Assembly: GCA_947625045.1 (NCBI GenBank)
Contig: CANQMW010000021.1
Location: 1 to 48,996, forward strand
Source: an uncultured Oscillospiraceae bacterium
GTDB lineage: Bacteria > Bacillota > Clostridia > Oscillospirales > Oscillospiraceae
DNA length: 48,996 nt
Reading direction: 5' to 3'
Position 1 is the stretch's first letter, and each line of letters opens with the position of its first letter. The position numbers and the translations under genes were made by a program. The notes below the pieces were generated by a model. That model had not been told where the DNA came from and did no database searches. It saw only the letters and a program-made list of their open reading frames with translations. Of this stretch, positions 16,677 through 24,552 are shown one piece after another.

Positions 16677-16705
16677 ATATTATCATCCCGGAGAGAGAAA
16701 ATCAA
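16677..16705 (-). promoter_or_regulatory. Putative prfC promoter
   Basis: On the minus strand TTGATT (16700-16705), 17 bases and TAATAT (16677-16682) with an upstream TG (extended -10). It is about 37 bases before the prfC ATG. Confidence 0.45.
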
Positions 16706-16814
16706 TTCCCAGGCCGGCCCGGTCCGGGAATTTTTTTACTTTCCCGACGGCGTCCGCCCCCTTTCGACAGGCCCTTTGGGCCATGCTAGGAGCATACGGA
16801 AAGGGGGTCAGGCT

Positions 16815-17966
16815 ATGCGGCGGGTGATATTCACAGTACTGGCGGCCGTGCTGGCGGTCGTCATATCCCTGCGGGTGGAGCGGGAGCCGGCGGCGGTCTC
16901 CGCCCTGGCGCCGGTGCGCTGGGACAGGTCGCGCTATAACGTGATGGAGGAGCCCTACGGGGCCGGAGACCTGCAGACCGCCGGCAGCGGGGCCCGGGCG
17001 GAGATAGAGAGTTATTTCCTGGGCCGGGCCCCGACGATGAAAAACGGCTGCACCGGCCTGCTGGCGGGGCAGAACGTGGTGCTGGTCCTCGCGGCAGACT
17101 GGCAGGCGGAGAGTTCCCCGGTATTGGACAGGCTGTCCTCCGAGGGAGCGCGGTTCACGGATGTCTACGCCCCGGACTGGTACCAGGGACCGGACGGGCG
17201 GGAGTTCGCGCTCCTCGCCGGCATGACCCCGGTGACCGTGCAGGAGCGGACCGCCCTGGCCTGGACCGGCGGGGAGGGCATATGCCTGCCCTTCGCCCTG
17301 GCCCGGAGCATGAGCAGGGCGGGGTATGAGACCTGGGCGTTCCCCGCCCGGACGGGGTATGAGAATGCATACAGTGCCCTTGGCTTCGGCCATGTCATGG
17401 CGCCGGGACAAGCCCTCTCCGGCAGCCTGGATGACCTGGGGGCGGGGCCGTGGCTGGCGTACTGGGTCCTGCCGGGGGACGGGGAGGGAGAGGTCACATC
17501 CCTCCTGACGGCGCTGGAGAGCCGGGGCCTTGGGCGCAATACGGCGGTGTGCCTGCTGACGGGCAGCAATGAGTCCCTGCGGGGGCATATGGTCCTGTGG
17601 GGCAATGGTCTTTCCGGTCTCACGGTGGACATGCCCTGTTCGGAACTGGACATCGCGCCCACGCTTTTGGACCTGCTGGGAGTGGAGATGGACAGCCGCT
17701 TTTTCTCCGGCCGGGACCTGTTCGCCCCGGCGGGGGAGGAGAGCGAGTATCCGGTGAGTCTCTACGGCAGCGCCTTCTCCGACTGGGTGACGGAGAAAGG
17801 ACGCTATGAGGCGGTCCACGATCTGTTCATCCCGGCGGCGGGGGCAAACATGAGCCAGACGGAGCGGGAGCGGTACGTGTCCCGGATGCGGGCGGAGGTC
17901 TACGAGCGGTACGTGTATGCCGGGCGGGTGCTGCAGACGGACCATTTCCGGGCGGCCCAGGGGTGA
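16815..17966 (+). CDS. LtaS/sulfatase-fold protein with degenerate active site
   Basis: A 383-residue protein with an N-terminal hydrophobic anchor (residues 1-20) and an alkaline-phosphatase-superfamily core resembling lipoteichoic acid synthase: NVVLVLAADWQ, LDRLSSEGARFTDVYAPDWY, then SELDIAPTLLDLLGVEMDSR. Key residues seem lost. The position of the nucleophile Thr (normally T-S-D-x-E-F) reads P-D-G-R-E-F, and the metal-binding D-H-G near the C-terminus reads G-S-N-E-S. It is shorter than LtaS (over 600 residues) and lacks the five-helix membrane domain. I infer a pseudoenzyme facing the cell wall. The ATG at 16815 follows AAGGGGG at a somewhat long spacing. Confidence 0.7.
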   Translation: MRRVIFTVLAAVLAVVISLRVEREPAAVSALAPVRWDRSRYNVMEEPYGAGDLQTAGSGARAEIESYFLGRAPTMKNGCTGLLAGQNVVLVLAADWQAESSPVLDRLSSEGARFTDVYAPDWYQGPDGREFALLAGMTPVTVQERTALAWTGGEGICLPFALARSMSRAGYETWAFPARTGYENAYSALGFGHVMAPGQALSGSLDDLGAGPWLAYWVLPGDGEGEVTSLLTALESRGLGRNTAVCLLTGSNESLRGHMVLWGNGLSGLTVDMPCSELDIAPTLLDLLGVEMDSRFFSGRDLFAPAGEESEYPVSLYGSAFSDWVTEKGRYEAVHDLFIPAAGANMSQTERERYVSRMRAEVYERYVYAGRVLQTDHFRAAQG

Positions 17967-17976
17967 AGAAACGCTG

Positions 17977-18005
17977 TTGCGTTTGCGGAAAGACTGATGT
18001 ATAAT
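17977..18005 (+). promoter_or_regulatory. Putative sigma-A promoter upstream of the secreted Pro/Thr-rich protein
   Basis: TTGCGT (17977-17982), 17 bases, then a perfect TATAAT (18000-18005). It lies 64 bases before the ATG at 18069. Confidence 0.55.
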
Positions 18006-18068
18006 ACAGATAAGTATGGACTTATACGCCTGTGTGTGTCTCAATAGTACAGGGGGAGGGATGGTATC

Positions 18069-18782
18069 ATGAAGACAAAGCGTGTCGCGATCGTGCTGCT
18101 GGTGCTGGCACTGGTAGCCGGCGCGGAGGCGCTTCTCATGAGCAGCCTTACCGGGAGCGGAGGGAACGGCCCCGCCGCCACGCCGCAGCCGTCGGCCAGC
18201 GCGGCGCCCACGGATGAGCCCGCCGCCGTCACGCCCACGGCCCCGCCAGCCATGACGGGCACGTTCCGGCCCGGCTTCACCAGCCCGCCCAGCAACGTGG
18301 GGAACAGTACAAGCCCCACCCGGGCCCCGGCGACCAATGCCCCCGAGCCCACCCGGGCGCCCGCCACCGCCACGCCCAAGCCCACCGCGCCTCCCACGGA
18401 TCCGCCTCCTTCTGAGCGCGTGACGGCGTCCAACAGCTTCAGTTCCTATACCGGCGTGGGCCTCAATATGTCCGTCAGCTGGACGGCCACGGACCTGGGG
18501 GACGGAACCACCCGTCTTTCCATCAGCGGCACCGTCAACTCCTACGCCCTGGACGTGATGAGCCTGCCGGTCTCCATCAGCTTCAGCGGCTACTCCCGCT
18601 CCCTCATGGGCAACAGCATCAGCGCTGGGGACGGCCTGCACTCCAACGGCTTGTTCTCCACCAGTATGGACGTGCCCACCGGCACCTCCGGCACCATGAC
18701 GGTCACCTGGAACTACAACGGCACCTACAGCGGCACGGAGATCGCCGACGTCACCGCCTCCGACTTCGTCTACACCAACTGA
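18069..18782 (+). CDS. Membrane-anchored extracellular protein with Pro/Thr/Ala-rich stalk
   Basis: A 237-residue protein not assigned to a family. An N-terminal signal anchor covers residues 5-24 (RVAIVLLVLALVAGAEALLM). A low-complexity stalk rich in Pro, Thr and Ala follows (about 30-118, repeated TRAPAT and APPT-like units). The C-terminal strand-rich domain (about 119-237) reads SVSWTATDLGDGTTRLSISG and ends DFVYTN, suggesting a beta-sandwich outside the cell. A GGGGGAGGG site precedes the ATG, and it has its own promoter and terminator. Probably a wall-spanning surface protein; binding partner unknown. Confidence 0.75.
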   Translation: MKTKRVAIVLLVLALVAGAEALLMSSLTGSGGNGPAATPQPSASAAPTDEPAAVTPTAPPAMTGTFRPGFTSPPSNVGNSTSPTRAPATNAPEPTRAPATATPKPTAPPTDPPPSERVTASNSFSSYTGVGLNMSVSWTATDLGDGTTRLSISGTVNSYALDVMSLPVSISFSGYSRSLMGNSISAGDGLHSNGLFSTSMDVPTGTSGTMTVTWNYNGTYSGTEIADVTASDFVYTN

Positions 18783-18794
18783 TACGCGATTCAC

Positions 18795-18827
18795 GGCCCC
18801 GGTACGGTGTGCCGGGGCCTCATTTTG
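18795..18827 (+). terminator. Intrinsic terminator after the secreted Pro/Thr-rich protein
   Basis: An 8-bp GC stem (GGCCCCGG with CCGGGGCC), extended by 3 more pairs including one G-U, closes a 3-base loop and is followed by TCATTTTG. Confidence 0.7.
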
Positions 18828-18849
18828 TGAACAGGTCAGGAGAGAGAAG

Positions 18850-20202
18850 ATGAAACGAGAGACATTTAGCTCCCGGCTGGGCTTTCTGCTGGTGAGCGCC
18901 GGATGCGCCATCGGCATCGGCAACGTGTGGCGGTTCCCCTATGTGGCCGGCCAGAACGGCGGGGGACTGTTCGTGCTGTTCTACCTTGTCTTCCTGCTCC
19001 TCATGGGCGTGCCTGTGATGACCATGGAGCTGGCCGTGGGCCGGGCGGGGCGGAAGAGCGCCCTGCGGGCCTTCCAGGCGCTGGAGCCCAAGGGATCCAA
19101 GTGGCACGTCCACGGCGTGGTGTGCATGATCGCGAACTACATCCTCATGATGTACTACACCACCGTGTCCGGCTGGATGCTGGGCTATTTCGTCAAGTTC
19201 CTCACCGGCACTTTCTCCGGGCTGGACGCCGGGGCGGTGGACGGGGTATTCTCCTCCCTGATGGCGAGCCCTATGGAGATGACCCTGTGGATGGCGCTGG
19301 TGGTGCTCTTCGGCTTTCTGGTGGTGAGCCTGGGCCTGCAGGGCGGCCTGGAGCGGATAAGCAAGGTGCTCATGAGCGCCCTTCTGGTGCTGATCGTCGT
19401 CCTGGCCGTGCACTCCATCCTCCTGCCCGGGGCGGGGGAGGGGCTTAAATTCTACCTGGTGCCCCATCTGGGCCGGGCCATGGAGATGGGCCTTGGGAAG
19501 GTCATCACTGCGGCCATGAACCAGGCGTTCTTCACACTGAGTCTCGGCATCGCGTCCATGGAGATATTCGGAAGCTACATGTCCAAAGATAACGCCCTCG
19601 CCGGCGAGGCGGTGCGCATCGGCGCGCTGGACACCTTCGTAGCCCTGTGCAGCGGCCTCATCATCTTCCCGGCCTGCTTTGCCTTCAACGTGGAGCCCGC
19701 GGCAGGCCCGTCGCTCATCTTCCTCACCCTGCCGAGGGTGTTCGTGAGCATGGCCGGGGGCCGGCTGTGGGGGACCTTGTTCTTCCTCTTCATGACCTTT
19801 GCCAGCTTCACCACGGTCATCGCCGTATTTGAGAACATCATCTCCGCCTGCATCGACAACCTGGGCTGGAGCCGGAAAAAGGCGGTGCTCATCAATGCGG
19901 TGTTCGTGCTCATTGCCAGTCTTCCCTGCGTGCTGGGCTTCAATGTGTGGAGCGATGTGCGCCTGCTGGGCGGCCGGGATGTGCTGGATATGGAGGACTT
20001 CATCGTCAGCAACCTGCTGGTTCCCATCGGCTCGCTCGTTTATCTCTTATTCTGTGTGAGCAGGTGGGGCTGGGGCTATGACAAATACATGGCCGAGGCC
20101 AACACCGGCGCGGGCCTGCGCCTGCCGGAGGGGAAATGCAGAAGTTCTACCTGCGCTTCATCCTGCCTGTGCTCATCCTCATCATCTTCATTCAGGGCCT
20201 GA
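18850..20202 (+). CDS. Sodium:neurotransmitter-symporter-family transporter, C-terminus frameshifted
   Basis: The reading frame gives 450 residues with the NSS signature GNVWRFPY (24-31) and about 11 helices. It is probably a Na+-coupled amino-acid importer. After GAGLRLPEG (residue about 427) the frame turns into a non-membrane tail rich in Ser and Cys (CASSCLCSSSSSS). The expected last helix, KFYLRFILPVLILIIFIQGL, is encoded in the -1 frame at 20136-20210. So there is a one-base frameshift near 20131-20136, from a real mutation, a sequencing error or recoding. The start ATG follows GGAGAGAG. It heads a run of six close genes ending in pepT. Confidence 0.8.
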   Translation: MKRETFSSRLGFLLVSAGCAIGIGNVWRFPYVAGQNGGGLFVLFYLVFLLLMGVPVMTMELAVGRAGRKSALRAFQALEPKGSKWHVHGVVCMIANYILMMYYTTVSGWMLGYFVKFLTGTFSGLDAGAVDGVFSSLMASPMEMTLWMALVVLFGFLVVSLGLQGGLERISKVLMSALLVLIVVLAVHSILLPGAGEGLKFYLVPHLGRAMEMGLGKVITAAMNQAFFTLSLGIASMEIFGSYMSKDNALAGEAVRIGALDTFVALCSGLIIFPACFAFNVEPAAGPSLIFLTLPRVFVSMAGGRLWGTLFFLFMTFASFTTVIAVFENIISACIDNLGWSRKKAVLINAVFVLIASLPCVLGFNVWSDVRLLGGRDVLDMEDFIVSNLLVPIGSLVYLLFCVSRWGWGYDKYMAEANTGAGLRLPEGKCRSSTCASSCLCSSSSSSFRA

Positions 20203-20210
20203 TCGGCTGA
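20136..20210 (+). CDS. Displaced C-terminal helix of the NSS transporter, or a tiny separate subunit
   Basis: A 24-residue frame beginning MQKFYLRFILPV and ending QGLIG encodes one hydrophobic helix matching the usual end of bacterial NSS transporters. It sits in the -1 frame relative to 18850-20202 and stops 8 bases beyond that frame's stop. A GGAGGGG lies 2 bases before its ATG, too close for an ideal ribosome site. Some NSS transporters work with a separate one-helix subunit (MetPS type, about 60 residues), but this one is much shorter, so a frameshift is favoured. Confidence 0.5.
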   Translation: MQKFYLRFILPVLILIIFIQGLIG

Positions 20211-20224
20211 AAAGGAGAAATGAC

Positions 20225-21265
20225 ATGAAAAAGATAGCTGTTTTGTTTCTGTGCCTCATGACGCTGCTGTCCGGCTGCGCCGTGAGCTCCATCGCCCCGG
20301 GTGAGGCGGGGGTGCGCTATGGCTTTGGCGGTCTGGCGGCGGCCCTGGACGGGGAGGACCTGGACCTCTCCGGCCTGAACGCGGTGCTGGAGGTGGCGGA
20401 GGACGGCGACACCAGGGGAGCCCGGCTCTATGTGGAGAACGAGGGCCAGGTCTACGCCGAGTTCATCGTCACCGTCACCGGGGACGAGGTGGCCGTCGTG
20501 GCCAACGGCCAGTCCAGCGGCTCCCGCGTCTATACCGTCACGGACCCGGACACCGCCGAGGCGGTGTTCCACGGCATAGGCGACTTCATCATGCCGGACT
20601 TTGAGCACATGACCGACGAGGAGATGGACGCCTACATGGCCCAGCTGGAGGAACGGCTGAGCCAGGTGGACGTGCCGGAGCTGACCGAGGAGGAGATACA
20701 GGCGTCTATGGAGCAGGCCCAGGCGTACGCCGACCTCATGGAAAAGTGCCTCACCGAGGCCGAGCCCATGGACCTGGACGGCGTGACCTATAGCGGCATG
20801 ACCCTGCACGCCACGGAGGCGGACGTGGCGGAGCTTCTTCGCATCCGCGGCCTGGAGGGCGCTGCTCAGTCCCTGGAGGCCGGCGGCCTGGGCCTGGACA
20901 TTTCAGGCAATTTCCGCAGCAGCGAGGACGGCGATACCTATACAGACCTGACCCTTAACATCGCCATGCCCGGGCAGGATACCTACAGCTTCCTGATCGT
21001 CGCCGACGGCACCGAGGCCGGCAAAACGGGCCTGGATGTCAGCGCGCTGATGGGTGAACAGGAGCTGGGCACGGTCCATCTGGACCTGCTGGGCGGCGGC
21101 GTGGCCGAGGCCCCCTGGCTGGATGTGGACACCTCCAATGCCACCGACCTCACCGGCAAGACCGGGGAGGAGCTGGAGAATGAGCTCATCATGGCCCTGG
21201 GCAGTCTGAGCGGACAGGCTATGGCGGGCCTCGCCATCGCGGCGGCCAATGCCGCTGTGGACTAA
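20225..21265 (+). CDS. Lipoprotein of unknown function
   Basis: A 346-residue protein with a classic lipoprotein signal peptide (MKKIAVLFLCLMTLLSGC, lipobox Cys at 18), so it is anchored on the outer face of the membrane. The mature part is very acidic. It contains a Glu/Met-rich helical segment (about 115-180, with EEMDAYMAQLEERL and EEIQASMEQAQAYAD) between strand-rich halves. I do not recognise the family. It starts 14 bases after the small NSS frame and 33 bases before the CLC gene, so it is likely co-transcribed with transport genes. Confidence 0.75.
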   Translation: MKKIAVLFLCLMTLLSGCAVSSIAPGEAGVRYGFGGLAAALDGEDLDLSGLNAVLEVAEDGDTRGARLYVENEGQVYAEFIVTVTGDEVAVVANGQSSGSRVYTVTDPDTAEAVFHGIGDFIMPDFEHMTDEEMDAYMAQLEERLSQVDVPELTEEEIQASMEQAQAYADLMEKCLTEAEPMDLDGVTYSGMTLHATEADVAELLRIRGLEGAAQSLEAGGLGLDISGNFRSSEDGDTYTDLTLNIAMPGQDTYSFLIVADGTEAGKTGLDVSALMGEQELGTVHLDLLGGGVAEAPWLDVDTSNATDLTGKTGEELENELIMALGSLSGQAMAGLAIAAANAAVD

Positions 21266-21298
21266 AGATCAAGCAAGCAGAGCCTCCGGGAGGATAAG

Positions 21299-22558
21299 TT
21301 GGAGCAGTTCAAGCAAGATCTAAAGCGCATCGTCTATGAGTGGGGCGCGTTCCTGCGCTGGGCGGTGCTGGCGGCGCTGACCGGCGCGGTGGTGGGCGGT
21401 GTGGCGGTGGCCTTTCACTGGTGCATCGGCACGGTCACGGCCCTTCGCATCATGGAGCCCCGGCTCATATGGCTGCTGCCCGCCGCGGGCGCCCTTATCG
21501 CCCTGACGTACAAGCTCTGCGGCATGGAGCAGGACAAGGGCACCAACCAGATCCTCCTGGCGGTGAGGGACAACGAGCCGGTGAAGCTGCGCATGGCGCC
21601 GCTCATCTTCTTCGCCACCGTGGCCACTCACCTGGCCGGCGGCTCCGCCGGACGGGAGGGAGCGGCATTGCAGCTGGGCGGCTCCATCGCCTCCTGGGCG
21701 GGGCAGAAGCTGAAGCTGGACGGCCGGGACCGGCGGATCCTGGTCATGTGCGGCATGGCCGCGGCCTTTTCGTCCCTCTTCGGCACGCCCATCACCGCGG
21801 CGGTGTTCGCCATCGAGGTGGCCAGCGTGGGGGTCATGTACTACGCCGCCATCGTGCCCTGCCTGGTGTCGTCGGTCAGCGGCTTTATTCTGGCCCGGGC
21901 CCTGGGCCTGCACGGCCTGGTGGGCTACAACGCCGGGGCGGTGCCGGTCCTGTCCGCCGCCAGCATGTGGCAGACCGTGGTGCTGGGCGTCGCCTGCGCG
22001 GCGGTGGCCATCCTCTTCTGCGTGGCCATGCACCAGGGCCATAAACTCTATGAGACCTACATAAAAAACAGCGTGCTCCGGGCCGCCGTGGGCGGCTGCG
22101 TCGTGCTGGGCCTGACGCTGCTGATGGGCAGTCAGGACTATTCCGGCGCCGGGGACGAGCTCATCCGGCAGATGCTGAATGGCCGCAGCGCCTGGTACAT
22201 GTTCCTTTTGAAGATACTCTTCACGGCCCTGACCATGGGGGCGGGGTTCCGGGGCGGCGAGATCGTGCCCGCGCTGTGCGTGGGCTGCGCCTTCGGCACT
22301 TGGATGGGCCCCCTGCTGGGCCTGCCCCAGGGCTTTTCCGGGGCGCTGGGCATGGCGGCGGTGTTCTGCGGCGCCACCAACTGCCCGGTGACCAGCTTCC
22401 TGCTGGCCTTTGAGCTGTTCGGCGGCCAGGGCATGATCCTCTACGCCCTGGGCTGCGCGGTGAGCTATATGCTGTCCGGGTACTATGGGCTCTACAGCGC
22501 CCAGAAGCTGGTATTTTCCAAATTCCGCCCGGAACAGGTGGACAGACCGGCGCACTGA
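21299..22558 (+). CDS. CLC-family anion channel/antiporter
   Basis: A 419-residue membrane protein of the CLC family with about 10-12 hydrophobic helices. The gating-glutamate motif is GGSAGREGAALQ, with E120. The later pore loop reads GAGFRGGEIVPALCVG instead of the GIFAP found in Cl-/H+ antiporters. Both segments resemble the EriC-like group that includes fluoride/proton antiporters, though the Thr often found in GGEVTP is Val here, so the anion is uncertain. It uses a TTG start at 21299 with GGGAGG 5 bases upstream. No fluoride riboswitch is visible. It sits in the NSS-to-pepT gene run. Confidence 0.85.
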   Translation: MEQFKQDLKRIVYEWGAFLRWAVLAALTGAVVGGVAVAFHWCIGTVTALRIMEPRLIWLLPAAGALIALTYKLCGMEQDKGTNQILLAVRDNEPVKLRMAPLIFFATVATHLAGGSAGREGAALQLGGSIASWAGQKLKLDGRDRRILVMCGMAAAFSSLFGTPITAAVFAIEVASVGVMYYAAIVPCLVSSVSGFILARALGLHGLVGYNAGAVPVLSAASMWQTVVLGVACAAVAILFCVAMHQGHKLYETYIKNSVLRAAVGGCVVLGLTLLMGSQDYSGAGDELIRQMLNGRSAWYMFLLKILFTALTMGAGFRGGEIVPALCVGCAFGTWMGPLLGLPQGFSGALGMAAVFCGATNCPVTSFLLAFELFGGQGMILYALGCAVSYMLSGYYGLYSAQKLVFSKFRPEQVDRPAH

Positions 22559-22586
22559 CGCGCCGTTGGAATAAGGAGAGAAAGCT

Positions 22587-23777
22587 ATGAATTTTGTATT
22601 TATTTCCCCCAACTTCCCCAAGACCTACTGGAACTTCTGCGACAGGCTCCGCCGGGACGGGGTCAATGTGCTGGGCGTGGGCGACTGCGCCTATGAGGAC
22701 CTGGAGCCGGGCCTGCAGGGTGCCCTCACCGAGTACTACCGGGTGGGGACATTGGAGGACTACGAGCAGGTGTTCCAGGCGGTGGCGTATTTTACTTACC
22801 GCTACGGGAAGATCGACTGGCTGGAGTCCAACAACGAGTACTGGCTGGAGCAGGACGCCCGTCTGCGCACGGATTTTCACATCATCACCGGCGTGGACAC
22901 CCAGGGCGTGGCGGCCTTCAAGAGCAAGTCCGGCATGAAGCACTATTACGCCAAGGCCGGTGTGCCCACCGCCCGCTGCCACAAGGTCTCCACCAAGACG
23001 GCCGCCAAGACCTTCATCAAAAAGGTGGGCTGGCCCGTCATCGCCAAGCCCGACATCGGCGTGGGCGCCAGCCACACCTGGAAGCTGGAAAATGAGCGGG
23101 ACCTGGACTGGTTCTTTAATGAGAAGCCCGACGTGCCCTACGTGATGGAGGAATTCATCTGGGGCGCCATCCGCTCCTACGACGCCATCATGGACTCCCA
23201 CTGCGAGCCCCTCATCGAGTCCTCGGCGGTGTTCCCGCCCTCCATCGCGGACATCGTCAACGACCAGGGGGACCTGTGCTACTACGTGGTGGACAAGGTG
23301 CCGGAGGCCCTGGCGGACATGGGCCGGCGGACGGCCAAGTCTTTTGGGGCCAAGAGCCGGTTCGTCCACTTTGAGTTTTTTGAACTCACAAAGGCCAAGC
23401 CCGGCCTGGGGGAGATAGGCGACTTCGTGGGATTAGAGGTCAACATGCGCCCGGCGGGGGGCTACACCCCGGATATGATAAACTTCGCCCACAGCACGGA
23501 CGTGTACCAGATATGGGCGGACATGGCGGTCTTTGACGAAAGCCATGTGACCCCCGGCGGACCGGACCACTTCTGCGCCTACGCAAGCCGCCGGGACCAG
23601 ACCGCCTACAAGCACAGCCACGAGGACATCATGGCCCGCTGGGGCGGGCAGATGGCCATGTGCGAGCGCATGCCGGACGCCCTGTCCGACGCTATGGGCA
23701 ACCAGATGTATACCATCCACGCATCCAGCGAGGATGAGGCCAAGGAATTCATCCGCTTCGTGTCGGAGCGGGCCTGA
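22587..23777 (+). CDS. ATP-grasp domain protein (predicted carboxylate-amine ligase)
   Basis: A 396-residue protein with an N-terminal preATP-grasp Rossmann-like part (NFVFISPNFPKTYWNFCDRL) and an ATP-grasp core from about residue 110. That core shows WPVIAKPDIGVGA (Lys and glycine loop), YVMEEFIWG (adenine-contacting strand) and LEVNMRPAGGYTPDM, the Glu-x-Asn-x-Arg metal and phosphate site. Such enzymes join a carboxylate to an amine using ATP. The substrate is unknown. AAGGAGAG precedes the ATG, and an esterase gene follows after 15 bases, suggesting a two-enzyme step. Confidence 0.85.
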   Translation: MNFVFISPNFPKTYWNFCDRLRRDGVNVLGVGDCAYEDLEPGLQGALTEYYRVGTLEDYEQVFQAVAYFTYRYGKIDWLESNNEYWLEQDARLRTDFHIITGVDTQGVAAFKSKSGMKHYYAKAGVPTARCHKVSTKTAAKTFIKKVGWPVIAKPDIGVGASHTWKLENERDLDWFFNEKPDVPYVMEEFIWGAIRSYDAIMDSHCEPLIESSAVFPPSIADIVNDQGDLCYYVVDKVPEALADMGRRTAKSFGAKSRFVHFEFFELTKAKPGLGEIGDFVGLEVNMRPAGGYTPDMINFAHSTDVYQIWADMAVFDESHVTPGGPDHFCAYASRRDQTAYKHSHEDIMARWGGQMAMCERMPDALSDAMGNQMYTIHASSEDEAKEFIRFVSERA

Positions 23778-23792
23778 TATAAGGAGGAACGT

Positions 23793-24533
23793 ATGACCAC
23801 ACGCTATTTCAAGGAGTACAGCCATATCCTGGGCCGGGACATGGAGTTCAAGATCTACGGCGAGGGCGGCAAGCTGTGCCTGGCCTTCCCGCCCCAGAAC
23901 GGCCGGTTCTATGACTTTGAGAACTACGGCATGGTGGACACCATCGCCCCCTGGGTGGAGGAGGGCCGCGTCATGGTCGCGGGCGTGGACGCCATCGACG
24001 GGGAGACCTGGTCCGCCGAGGGGAGCGACCCCCGGGCGCGGCTTGAGCTGCAGGAGCGGTGGTTCGCCTACGTGACCGACGAGCTCATCCCCCGGCTCCA
24101 TGAGCTGGGCTGCGACGACCGCAAGGCTATCACCACCGGCTGCAGCATGGGCGCGCTCCACGCGGCCAACTTCTTCTTCCGCCGGCCGGACCTCATCGAC
24201 ACGGTGGTGTCTCTGAGCGGGCTCTTCGACGCCAACTTCTTCTTCGGCGACTACCACGACGACCTGACCTATGCCAATTCGCCGCTGCAGTTTTTGCCCA
24301 ACATGCCGGAGGACCACCCCTACATCCAGCTCTACCGGGAGAGCAACATCGTCCTCTGCTCCGGCCAGGGCGCCTGGGACGAGGAGATGATGGCCCATGA
24401 GCGGCGGCTGGAGTCCATCCTGCACGTGAAGGGCATCCCCGTCTGGGCGGACTACTGGGGCTACGACGTCTGCCACGACTGGCCCTGGTGGCGCAAGCAG
24501 CTTCCCTATTTCTTCTCCCACCTGCCTATCTGA
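23793..24533 (+). CDS. Esterase family alpha/beta hydrolase
   Basis: A 246-residue protein with the nucleophile elbow G116-C-S118-M-G120 and a probable catalytic His at H228 (DVCHDWPWW). It matches the putative esterase (EsteraseD-like) family in length and layout. No signal peptide is seen, so it is cytoplasmic. GGAGG lies 5 bases before the ATG. It lies between an ATP-grasp gene and pepT with 15- and 19-base gaps. It may act on the product or precursor of the ligase; this is inference from order only. Confidence 0.82.
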   Translation: MTTRYFKEYSHILGRDMEFKIYGEGGKLCLAFPPQNGRFYDFENYGMVDTIAPWVEEGRVMVAGVDAIDGETWSAEGSDPRARLELQERWFAYVTDELIPRLHELGCDDRKAITTGCSMGALHAANFFFRRPDLIDTVVSLSGLFDANFFFGDYHDDLTYANSPLQFLPNMPEDHPYIQLYRESNIVLCSGQGAWDEEMMAHERRLESILHVKGIPVWADYWGYDVCHDWPWWRKQLPYFFSHLPI

Positions 24534-24552
24534 AACGAAGGAGCGGTATGCC

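Noticed and set aside
16707-16735. GC-rich stretch followed by seven T residues upstream of the LtaS-like gene, resembling a terminator
   Set aside because: The inverted repeat is short and broken, and no rightward gene ends before it. The T run overlaps the divergent promoter region instead.
20127-20138. Classic -1 slippery heptamer at the NSS frameshift
   Set aside because: G-GGG-AAA does not allow full re-pairing of the A-site tRNA (AAA to GAA), so it is not a typical recoding site, although recoding is not excluded.
21266-21298. Fluoride riboswitch before the CLC gene
   Set aside because: The gap is only 33 bases and holds nothing resembling the crcB motif.
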